From: Syntrophaceae bacterium UBA6255
Lineage (GTDB): Bacteria > Desulfobacterota > Syntrophia > Syntrophales > Smithellaceae
DNA length: 7,575 nt
Direction: 5' to 3'
Assembly: GCA_002441205.1 (NCBI GenBank)
Contig: DJVN01000196.1
Coordinates: 1-7,575, forward strand
Positions within the stretch are counted from its first letter, which is position 1. Each line of letters opens with the position of its first letter. The position numbers were made by a program, and so were the translations under genes. Positions 1 through 4,940 of this stretch are shown here, piece after piece. The notes under the pieces are model-generated. The model searched no databases, was not told where the DNA came from, and saw only the letters and a list, made by a program, of their open reading frames with translations.

Positions 1-7
1 TCCGTTT

Positions 8-1225
8 TTACTTGACCAGATCAGAAGTTTGTTCAAACCATGTTCTAAGTTCTGTCCCAAATACCTTAGCATGAAACATATTCAATATTTCGTGGTTCGC
101 AATTTTGTGATCCAAGGTATTGTAGTTTTCGGCAAGAAATTGAACCGCAAGCGGCTCTTTAAGTTTGATTAGAGTCTTTATTATGCTTGCAACTATCTCT
201 GGTTCTTTATGATCTAGATATAGATGACGATAATAATCAATATCTAACGGGTTGGGTAATTCCGCGGATGCTTCTATTACTCCTTGATTAACAATTTTTT
301 GTTTTATAAAATATTCCATGAAATATTCTTGTTCATATTTTGCGAATAACTTAAGAAACTGTATTTTAGTCTCAATATTAGTGACTGTATTGTTTTGAGT
401 GTTGTCAAGAGATTCATGCGCTTCAAGGAAGGCTAATTTTACCTTACGAAAATCAATAGAGTTATTAATAGTAATAGCCCATTCGAAATGTTTAGCCATA
501 TAACCAAATATTTTTTGATTCATTCCTTCAACGATCCAGTGTGATCGAATAAGATCATCAACCTCATCTACTAGCCCCCAAACGGGAACATTATTATTTA
601 TGAAGTTAGGAGTATCAGGATTAGCACTTTTGAATGCTATGGCTGAATAAAACAACAATCTCTTTTCATCCAAGCCTAAATAATTTTTTAATTCTTTACG
701 AAAAGGATATATTTTAGCGTACTGATATGCGTTGAGGATATTCGATCCAGATGAATCAGTATTTGTTAATCCTGAAATTAAGTACTGAATAACTCTAAAA
801 TCTCTGGAGCGAATAGCAACCTCTTTTGATTCAGGAAATATTGCCAACAGTAAATCCGTAAACCCATCTTCATAACTTTTTATAAAATCAGCATACTTTT
901 TTTCTGATAAAAATGCAGGTATGGTGCAATTACTAATCAGGCATGGAAGTACCACAACTTTTTTTTCTTTGATTTCTTTCATCAAAGCAGAATTGAGTTC
1001 TCTCTTTACCCATTCAGACATTACTGATTCTTGTGAGAGAATTATGGCTAGATAATCATTATTATTTAATCCCTCCTGTATTTTTTCTATAAGTGAATCA
1101 CCGACTTTGATTTCCCATTTGTCGTACCATACCCCGATGTTAACTTTTTCAAGATCTGAAGCAAGTCTATCGACAAAAAGTTTGTCACTACTTGAATGAC
1201 AAAGGAATACTTTTTTAGAAGGCAT
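8..1225 (-). CDS. TIR-domain protein with an unrecognised helical C-terminal half
   Basis: Predicted 405-residue soluble protein. Numbering from the chosen start, residues about 4-130 form a bacterial TIR domain. Box 1 is KVFLCHSSSDK (5-15), and a VWYDKWEIKVGDSL stretch (about 32-45) covers the BB-loop region. LSQESVMSEWVKREL (about 63-77) contains the W-x-x-x-E arrangement in which the Glu, here E76, is the catalytic residue of NAD-cleaving TIR enzymes. Bacterial TIR proteins commonly degrade or modify NAD+ in anti-phage defence; that role is inferred here. Residues about 131-405 look mostly alpha-helical, with no signal peptide or membrane segment, and I do not recognise the domain; it could be a sensor or oligomerisation module. 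An ATG two codons upstream (1231) is possible, but its Shine-Dalgarno would sit only 1 base away. The gene is AT-rich (two sampled 60-base lines are 25% and 35% GC), unlike the next gene, which suggests transfer. Downstream neighbours lie outside the window. Confidence 0.88.
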   Translation of the reverse strand: MPSKKVFLCHSSSDKLFVDRLASDLEKVNIGVWYDKWEIKVGDSLIEKIQEGLNNNDYLAIILSQESVMSEWVKRELNSALMKEIKEKKVVVLPCLISNCTIPAFLSEKKYADFIKSYEDGFTDLLLAIFPESKEVAIRSRDFRVIQYLISGLTNTDSSGSNILNAYQYAKIYPFRKELKNYLGLDEKRLLFYSAIAFKSANPDTPNFINNNVPVWGLVDEVDDLIRSHWIVEGMNQKIFGYMAKHFEWAITINNSIDFRKVKLAFLEAHESLDNTQNNTVTNIETKIQFLKLFAKYEQEYFMEYFIKQKIVNQGVIEASAELPNPLDIDYYRHLYLDHKEPEIVASIIKTLIKLKEPLAVQFLAENYNTLDHKIANHEILNMFHAKVFGTELRTWFEQTSDLVK

Positions 1226-1232
1226 TTCCATT

Positions 1233-1240
1233 CTCCCTTT
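1233..1240 (-). promoter_or_regulatory. Ribosome binding site that decides the TIR gene start
   Basis: Read on the minus strand, AAAGGGAG lies 7 bases before the ATG at 1225 but only 1 base before the ATG at 1231. Normal spacing therefore favours the second ATG (protein beginning MPSKKVF). Confidence 0.65.
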
Positions 1241-1293
1241 TCGGGCAAACCTGATTTAAGTCTTGAGATACAAGTTTCCAGACTACAATTAAC

Positions 1294-1299
1294 ATTATA
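1294..1299 (-). promoter_or_regulatory. Candidate -10 element for the TIR gene
   Basis: A perfect TATAAT is read on the minus strand about 70 bases upstream of the TIR start. At 17-base spacing the -35 would be TCCAGA, only 3 of 6 matches to TTGACA, so the promoter is weak or uses another factor. The surrounding AT richness makes a chance match possible. Confidence 0.35.
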
Positions 1300-1323
1300 A
1301 ATCTTATTTTAGTAAATCTGGAA

Positions 1324-1346
1324 AATCCGGGGACACCATACTAATT
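1324..1346. repeat. Possible remnant of an insertion-element end
   Basis: The sequence around CCGGGGACACCATACTAA (GTATGGTGTCCCCGG on the other strand) resembles a motif I recall next to REP-associated Y1 tyrosine transposase genes in many bacterial genomes. No transposase gene is present here, so this would be an orphan end. The assignment rests on recollection of the motif and is not proven by the window. Confidence 0.3.
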
Positions 1347-1363
1347 TTTTTTAAACACAACAG

Positions 1364-1374
1364 ATTTATTTTAG
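1364..1374 (+). repeat. Direct repeat ATTTATTTTAG, copy A
   Basis: The 11-mer ATTTATTTTAG recurs exactly at 1610-1620. Each copy is followed within a few bases by ATGCA(A)GAAAAAT (1381-1391 here, 1624-1636 there). The similarity therefore extends beyond a simple AT-rich match. The copies bracket the hairpin region and may be duplicated element ends. Confidence 0.5.
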
Positions 1375-1404
1375 TGAAACATGCAGAAAAATGTGGGTCT
1401 ATTC

Positions 1405-1428
1405 CCAATCCCGATTTGTCGGGATTGG
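1405..1428. repeat. Perfect 10-bp hairpin
   Basis: CCAATCCCGA and TCGGGATTGG pair perfectly around a TTTG loop. There is no U-rich tail on either strand, so a rho-independent terminator is unlikely. It opens the hairpin-rich segment that contains the repeat core and is more likely part of a REP-like repeat. Confidence 0.6.
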
Positions 1429-1466
1429 ATAGTTCGGCTTACGCTTCATACTTCGTTGCACTCGTC

Positions 1467-1495
1467 TTACCACGGCACTTCGTGCCTGGTATAAT
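1467..1495 (+). promoter_or_regulatory. Extended -10 promoter candidate inside repeat copy 1
   Basis: TTACCA (4 of 6 to TTGACA) is followed after 17 bases by TATAAT at 1490-1495. The preceding TGG gives a perfect extended -10, TGGTATAAT. Transcription would begin near 1502, just before the 1504-1535 hairpin, and run toward the 3' end of the esterase gene in antisense. Confidence 0.45.
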
Positions 1496-1505
1496 TCGTC
1501 CAGCA
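1482..1505 (+). repeat. Dispersed repeat core, copy 1
   Basis: A 24-base core, GTGCCTGGTATAATTCGT then C and CAGCA, matches 3537-3560 with one difference (C1500 versus T3555). It sits between a small GGCAC-TTC-GTGCC hairpin (1474-1486) and a longer one (1504-1535). A 24-base near-identity between two intergenic regions of one window is far above chance and marks a family of dispersed repeats. Confidence 0.8.
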
Positions 1506-1535
1506 AGCTTCAGTGCACTTTGTTTCTGAAGCTTG
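1504..1535 (+). repeat. 10-bp hairpin directly after repeat core copy 1
   Basis: CAAGCTTCAG pairs with CTGAAGCTTG around a 12-base loop. It occupies the same place relative to the core as the unrelated hairpin at 3568-3589. The 11-mer GTCTCATTATC follows at 1537-1547, and its exact reverse complement follows the other hairpin. There is no U tract to suggest termination. Confidence 0.6.
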
Positions 1536-1562
1536 GGTCTCATTATCAGCTTGCCTCACTAC

Positions 1563-1595
1563 AACTAAATAATTTTAAACAGGAATTGTTTAGTT
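1563..1595. repeat. AT-rich imperfect hairpin
   Basis: AACTAAATAATT (1563-1574) pairs with AATTGTTTAGTT (1584-1595) over 12 positions, with one T-G wobble in a plus-strand transcript and a 9-base loop. It could be part of the repeat element. No function is evident. Confidence 0.4.
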
Positions 1596-1609
1596 TGGCG
1601 AATGATACT

Positions 1610-1620
1610 ATTTATTTTAG
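1610..1620 (+). repeat. Direct repeat ATTTATTTTAG, copy B
   Basis: Second exact copy of the 11-mer at 1364-1374, followed by CAATGCAAGAAAAAT. A looser third relative of the second half (AAATGCAAGGAAAAA) occurs near 3410, upstream of repeat core copy 2, so this flank may belong to the same dispersed family. Confidence 0.45.
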
Positions 1621-1740
1621 ACAATGCAAGAAAAATTTAAAAAGACTGTGAAACGTGAAATGTGAAGAGCGAAGAATTAAGACTCGATATAGTCACCCAT
1701 GTAGCATGGCCAGCCTACAAAATTGTTTAAATATAATGAC

Positions 1741-1781
1741 AAATCATCGGCGGATGACTGGCCATCAGCCGCCGATGATTT
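1741..1781 (-). terminator. Probable transcription terminator of the esterase gene
   Basis: A perfect 13-bp stem (1741-1753 with 1769-1781, ATCATCGGCGG against CCGCCGATGAT) encloses a 15-base loop, about 40 bases beyond the stop of the minus-strand esterase gene. On the minus strand the stem is followed by TGTCATTATATTTAAA, which is only moderately U-rich. Plain mRNA 3'-end protection or a REP-like repeat are alternatives. Loop bases 1758-1765 (CTGGCCAT) are complementary to ATGGCCAG at 1706-1713. Confidence 0.55.
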
Positions 1782-1822
1782 TATGACAGTACACAAATTA
1801 AGGAAAGTCTCTGCGGTTTCTT

Positions 1823-3112
1823 CTACTTATTTACGACGTCTATACACGGATCGAATATGGAGTTTTTGAGAAACCTGTTCAACCACGTATAACCGTTGAC
1901 CCTTCTGCCTATTTGATCGGTTCCTTTTTCATACAGGTCTCCCATGGCCATTTCCTCCATCGGGGTGGCACCGCTGAAGATCGTGTCTCCAAAAAGGGAG
2001 ATGGCTGCTTCCTGTATGTAATCGGGGATGATACCAACATCCAGCAGATAGGTGTGGGCGGTTCCCGGTGTGATGAACCGGTGGACACGCTTGGGCCAGG
2101 CGGTTGCCAGTATTTCTGCCTCGCGAATCGCCGCGTCTCTAAAAATGGGCGGCGGGCTGTCCATAAAATAGTCGCCGATAACCGCGTCGTCAGCATGAGT
2201 CAGGTACGCCAGGCGGAAGTTCTTATCCCTCTGCAAAGCCCAGTCGATAATTTTGGTCACGTGACCGTTGGCAATACAATCCGGGCAGCTGCTCAGAGGG
2301 ACATACTGGATGGCGTTGATCTGCGTAAGTACACGCCTGACGAAATCTTTATCTTCATCCCGCAGAATGGGAGCGCCGGAATCAGCTACGACAACGATTT
2401 CTTTATCGGGGTAGTAGTAGCGCACCAAAGCCGTCGCGGCAACGATACCGTAAGATCCGCCGCTTGTTCCCGCCAGCACGACACGAGACGGATTCGGATA
2501 GCGGAGTTTTGCCACCTCCAAAGCGGCGGTAAGGTTCTGGAGACCACGTTGATAAGCCACATCCTCTGTACCGTTGGAATCGTCTCCATCGGAGAGAATA
2601 CGATCCACGTCCCCCATAAAGACCGAACCGTCGCAATAAGGAACATGCACCACATTATAATCCCTCATGGGATTACTTAAATTGATGGGATTCAGTACGC
2701 CACCCATGCCGATAAGTGCACTGGCGCTCATGAGCTTCAATGTTAAAATCGGTTCGGCAGTGGCCAGACAGATTTCGTCCAGGCAGACGCCGCCCCCTTC
2801 CAAAAAGATCAGGAGATTTTGATTGCCCCATTTTCCATTGCGCGCTTCAACGATGAATTCTGTCCCGCGCATACATACAGGGCCTCGGCCGGTGACGGCC
2901 GACGGGTCATAATGGTAGGTGATAATATTACCCAGGACCGATTTACGTGTATGCTTGACCAAGTCTGAACCGACATACTTGGTCAACCCGGCATCGTAAA
3001 CTTCCTGAAAAGGCAATTCCGCAAGAACCTCCGATTGAATGATCCCGGGCAGCGCCAAAACAGTGGCAATGAATCCGGCCATAAGAACTATAAGCAAAAA
3101 TTTTTTCTTCAT
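1823..3112 (-). CDS. Secreted pectin-acetylesterase/Notum-family hydrolase
   Basis: Predicted 429-residue serine hydrolase of the pectinacetylesterase (Notum-like) alpha/beta family. Known members remove O-acyl groups, such as acetyl from pectin or palmitoleate from Wnt; the substrate here is unknown. Residues 1-27 form a signal peptide (KKK, hydrophobic stretch, small residues), so it is probably exported. LIFLEGGGVC (101-110) is the oxyanion-hole strand. VPYCDGSVFMGD (157-168) matches the family's conserved YC-G-D block. GTSGGS (215-220) carries nucleophile S217. The acid is D308 or D309 (THADDA) and the histidine is H353 (TPGTAHTYL). Six of the seven cysteines lie in the exported catalytic region before 280 (C80, C110, C115, C160, C276, C279), and C423 is near the end; some probably form disulfides. 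AAGGAGG lies 8 bases before the ATG. Two sampled lines are 60% and 65% GC, above the TIR gene. It is a single gene with no sugar-degradation neighbours. Confidence 0.87.
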   Translation of the reverse strand: MKKKFLLIVLMAGFIATVLALPGIIQSEVLAELPFQEVYDAGLTKYVGSDLVKHTRKSVLGNIITYHYDPSAVTGRGPVCMRGTEFIVEARNGKWGNQNLLIFLEGGGVCLDEICLATAEPILTLKLMSASALIGMGGVLNPINLSNPMRDYNVVHVPYCDGSVFMGDVDRILSDGDDSNGTEDVAYQRGLQNLTAALEVAKLRYPNPSRVVLAGTSGGSYGIVAATALVRYYYPDKEIVVVADSGAPILRDEDKDFVRRVLTQINAIQYVPLSSCPDCIANGHVTKIIDWALQRDKNFRLAYLTHADDAVIGDYFMDSPPPIFRDAAIREAEILATAWPKRVHRFITPGTAHTYLLDVGIIPDYIQEAAISLFGDTIFSGATPMEEMAMGDLYEKGTDQIGRRVNGYTWLNRFLKNSIFDPCIDVVNK

Positions 3113-3301
3113 GTCCTTCCCCTCCTTGGTTGTCGTTATATTAACGGGAGCAAATGGTGCTTTTCACCCGTACCACTAATCTGTATTCAATTCATATCGC
3201 GCACTGATTAAGGATTTGAAGCAAACCCACCCGCAACAGGAATCAGAACTTGAATGGTAATATTTCAGTCTATATTTTTATTAGAATTTTTAGTTATAGA
3301 T

Positions 3302-3389
3302 GCAAAACCAAAGGCAGCGTCGCATGATTCGCAAAATGTGCAATGCTAATTAGGAAATATCAAATATCGTTTTTGTTTGGTTTTGCGAA
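3302..3389. repeat. Inverted repeat with two competing pairings
   Basis: GCAAAACCAAA (3302-3312) is perfectly complementary to TTTGGTTTTGC (3376-3386). TTCGCAAAA (3328-3336) is perfectly complementary to TTTTGCGAA (3381-3389). The right arm is shared, so only one stem can form at a time. It may be a miniature element with inverted ends or a switching structure. No target-site duplication is visible and no gene follows closely. Confidence 0.5.
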
Positions 3390-3536
3390 AGATAATCTTT
3401 TAAATTCTTAAATGCAAGGAAAAACTTTGAAAATCAAAACGAAACGAGCGTATTAAATCGTTTTTTGAGTGCTCGTAATCCAGAGAGGGTATTCACTGTC
3501 CCGTCACCTTTGGATGGCAGAGGCGAGCATCGCTAA

Positions 3537-3560
3537 GTGCCTGGTATAATTCGTTCAGCA
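3537..3560 (+). repeat. Dispersed repeat core, copy 2, with extended -10
   Basis: A 24-base core, GTGCCTGGTATAATTCGT then T and CAGCA, is nearly identical to 1482-1505. TATAAT at 3545-3550 with upstream TGG is a perfect extended -10, but no -35 is visible (GGCGAG at 17 bases). A GCGA-GCA-TCGC hairpin (3523-3533) precedes it. If active, it would transcribe toward the YbaK-type gene about 265 bases downstream. Confidence 0.75.
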
Positions 3561-3567
3561 TGCCTGC

Positions 3568-3589
3568 CCCACATGGCTGCGCATGTGGG
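3568..3589 (+). repeat. 8-bp hairpin directly after repeat core copy 2
   Basis: CCCACATG and CATGTGGG pair perfectly around GCTGCG. The position relative to the core matches the hairpin at 1504-1535, although the stem sequence is unrelated. GATAATGAGAC follows (3589-3599), the exact reverse complement of 1537-1547. Confidence 0.65.
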
Positions 3590-3764
3590 ATAATGAGACT
3601 CCCTATCTTATCTTTTTCAACCGCCGGTTACTTTTACCTGTACACTGAAAGAATCTTTAGACAAATAAGGTTATGATCTGCTTCTTTTTTGTGATATTAT
3701 ATTAAAAAGTTCCATACAGATGTTGCTATTCACCCTCCTGCTGCAAAAATGTGATCCCGCTCTT

Positions 3765-3793
3765 TTGACAGGCCAGTCTCGGAAGCATTTAAC
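3765..3793 (+). promoter_or_regulatory. Sigma70-type promoter for the YbaK-type gene
   Basis: A perfect TTGACA (3765-3770) is followed after 17 bases by TTTAAC (3788-3793, 4 of 6 to TATAAT). Transcription would start near 3800, leaving a short leader that carries AAGGAGGT at 3810-3817. Confidence 0.6.
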
Positions 3794-3822
3794 CCCGTCA
3801 ATAAATTAAAAGGAGGTCATTT

Positions 3823-4278
3823 ATGCCGGCAAAAAAGTTGAAAGAGTTTCTGGATAGTCAGGCCGTTAAATATGTGCAGCTTACGCATTCCGTAGCCTAT
3901 ACATCCCACGAAATTGCCCAGTCCTTGCACATCAGCGGAAGGAAGATAGCAAAGACCGTCATCGTTTTCATTGATGGGAAGATGGCCATGGCGGTTCTGC
4001 CGGCTAACCGCTCCGTCAATTTCGACCATTTCGCAAAAGCAATCGGTGCGAATAAGATCGAACTGGCCACCGAAGGACAATTCAAGGGTATGTTTCCGGA
4101 TTGTGAGCTTGGCGCCATGCCTCCGTTTGGCAACCTGTACGAAATGGACGTCTATGTGGACGAGCATCTGAGGGATGATGAAATCTTTTTCAATGCCTGC
4201 TCGCACTCGGAACTGATCGAGATGTCTTACCCGGACTTTGAAAGACTGGTGAAACCCAAGGTGGTCAAACTGACCTGA
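3823..4278 (+). CDS. YbaK/ProX-type aminoacyl-tRNA deacylase
   Basis: Predicted 151-residue stand-alone YbaK-domain protein. Members of this superfamily, including the INS editing domain of prolyl-tRNA synthetase, hydrolyse mischarged aminoacyl-tRNAs in the cytoplasm to maintain translation accuracy. Visible family marks are THSVAYTSHEIA (21-32), the conserved lysine stretch KIAKTVIV (41-48, with K44 the likely functional Lys), LPANRSV (59-65), the GAMPPFG loop (97-103) and the C-terminal NACSHSELIEMSYPDFERLV (124-143). Where related proteins usually read NAG-x-H, this one has C126 in place of Gly. Length is normal for a free-standing member. The substrate amino acid cannot be assigned from sequence alone. 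AAGGAGG lies 6 bases before the ATG, and a good promoter sits just upstream. A small gene follows after 15 bases, probably co-transcribed. Confidence 0.88.
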   Translation: MPAKKLKEFLDSQAVKYVQLTHSVAYTSHEIAQSLHISGRKIAKTVIVFIDGKMAMAVLPANRSVNFDHFAKAIGANKIELATEGQFKGMFPDCELGAMPPFGNLYEMDVYVDEHLRDDEIFFNACSHSELIEMSYPDFERLVKPKVVKLT

Positions 4279-4293
4279 TGTTCTATGTGAATA

Positions 4294-4539
4294 GTGAACG
4301 GAGAATACAAAGAAATTCAGGTTGAATGCTACAGCGGCTTTAAAGCGAATGAACGCCCTGTCGCTTTTACCTATCAAGGTGAGCGGCGGGAAATACAGGA
4401 AATCATTGATCGCTGGTATGAAGGCGGTTTGGACAGCAGCCGGCCTATTATTGACTATTTCAAGGTAAGGACCGCGGATGGAAAAGTTTATCTTCTCCGC
4501 TATCAGTCCGAGTTAGATGCATGGTCGCTGCGTATCTGA
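4294..4539 (+). CDS. Small conserved hypothetical protein
   Basis: Predicted 81-residue soluble protein beginning at GTG; an in-frame TGA at 4288-4290 rules out an earlier start and there is no internal Met. The pattern ECYSGFKANERPVAFTYQG, then EIIDRWYEGG, then YFKVRTADGKVYLLRYQSELDAW resembles a family of small bacterial proteins of unknown function that share an ANERP segment and a YFKVR-DG-Y-LR strand pair (possibly DUF6504-like; not verified). It looks like a compact beta-rich domain. No clear Shine-Dalgarno precedes the GTG, so translation is probably coupled to the YbaK-type gene ending 15 bases upstream. An ATG at 4278 overlapping the upstream stop opens only a 15-codon frame and is not a better start. 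Confidence 0.7.
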   Translation: MNGEYKEIQVECYSGFKANERPVAFTYQGERREIQEIIDRWYEGGLDSSRPIIDYFKVRTADGKVYLLRYQSELDAWSLRI

Positions 4540-4582
4540 TTAACGAACAAGATTAGGACGCTGATATTCGTGTCAACAATTT

Positions 4583-4720
4583 TCAATCGGGGTTCAAGGT
4601 ATTGATTTTATCTTTGGAAACGACCGTGCCCGTGATACCGCCAAATCCGGAAACCCTGCATCGTGCATCGGACAGATTCAGTTTATCGGCCACGCATCCC
4701 GGCGGGTTGTTGATACCGTC
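4583..4720 (-). pseudogene. Possible remnant of a protein C-terminus
   Basis: An uninterrupted minus-strand frame of 45 codons ends at a TGA (4585-4583) and reads like protein: GCVADKLNLSDARC, then VSGFGGITGTVVSKDKINTL. It begins immediately after an in-frame TAG (4723-4721) and has no ATG. The plus strand is also open in the same codon register from 4565 to about 4838 without a proper start, so either could be the remnant, or neither. No family was recognised. Confidence 0.2.
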
Positions 4721-4883
4721 CTAGAAAAAAATGACGATTTTATTTATGCTCTGCGCTGTATAATACTTATCATTGTTTTTTTGTACGTAAAGGTGAAGGC
4801 AGAAGAATCAGGACAGATTCAAAGTTCAATGTTCTAAGTTAGAGAAGAAACTATCCCTTATCGCTTTCACTTCAGAGACAAAT

Positions 4884-4912
4884 TTGACAACGTCTGCGAG
4901 AAAATGTAGATT
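4884..4912 (+). promoter_or_regulatory. Promoter for the enolase-superfamily gene
   Basis: A perfect TTGACA (4884-4889) is followed after 17 bases by TAGATT (4907-4912, 4 of 6 to TATAAT). Predicted transcription starts near 4919, about 20 bases before the start codon. It supports the ATG at 4941 over the upstream in-frame TTG at 4884, which would lie inside the -35. Confidence 0.6.
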
Positions 4913-4940
4913 ATATACAATCACATCAAGGAGGTTTTTT

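Larger units (their letters stand above)
1232..1822. other. Gene-free interval rich in hairpins and dispersed repeats
   Basis: About 590 bases between the TIR gene and the downstream end of the esterase gene. No open frame here has a plausible start with a ribosome binding site. It holds a motif resembling insertion-element ends (1324-1346), direct repeats (1364 and 1610), hairpins at 1405-1428, 1474-1486, 1504-1535, 1563-1595, 1697-1709 and 1741-1781, and one copy of the repeat core shared with 3537-3560. The look is of a decayed or non-autonomous mobile element plus a 3' untranslated region. No transposase remnant was recognised. Confidence 0.6.
3113..3822. other. Gene-free interval between divergent genes
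   Basis: About 710 bases upstream of both the esterase (minus) and YbaK-type (plus) genes. Contents are a small GGTG-CTTTT-CACC hairpin (3156-3168), competing inverted repeats (3302-3389), an ACGAGC/GCTCGT pair (3444-3449 and 3471-3476), repeat core copy 2 with hairpins (3523-3599), and the YbaK promoter (3765-3793). No convincing promoter for the esterase gene was found. No open frame with a start and ribosome binding site was seen. Confidence 0.55.
4540..4940. other. Gene-free interval with coding-like remnants
   Basis: About 400 bases between the small hypothetical gene and the enolase-superfamily gene. The first 300 have codon-like texture on both strands but no usable start (see 4583-4720). 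A TATAAT at 4759-4764 has no -35. GGACAGATTCA occurs twice (4670-4680 and 4811-4821). The end holds the promoter and ribosome binding site of the next gene. No terminator for the YbaK pair was seen. Confidence 0.5.

Noticed and set aside
1405..1428. Hairpin considered as a rho-independent terminator of the TIR gene or of an upstream transcript
   Set aside because: It lies upstream of the TIR gene, not downstream, and no U tract follows on either strand.
1364..1547. CRISPR array or integron attC site
   Set aside because: The repeats are not regularly spaced, there are no spacers or cas genes, and no attC core sites or integrase are present.
1913..2680. Long plus-strand open frame of 255 codons opposite the esterase gene
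   Set aside because: It lies wholly antisense to the esterase gene, which has a signal peptide, catalytic motifs and a strong ribosome binding site. The GC-rich codons of that gene explain the open shadow frame.
4278..4325. ATG overlapping the YbaK-type stop codon (TGATG)
   Set aside because: The frame closes after 15 codons and is out of register with the conserved small protein, so it is not the true start; a coupling role remains possible.
3817..4377. Minus-strand open frame of 186 codons opposite the YbaK-type gene
   Set aside because: Antisense to a clear family member with promoter and ribosome binding site; the translation shows no domain.
4590..4600. GGTTCAAGG resembling a tRNA T-loop
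   Set aside because: No matching acceptor, anticodon or D arms could be built around it.
4759..4764. TATAAT as a promoter for the enolase-superfamily gene
   Set aside because: There is no -35 at workable spacing, and a better promoter lies at 4884-4912 next to the ribosome binding site.
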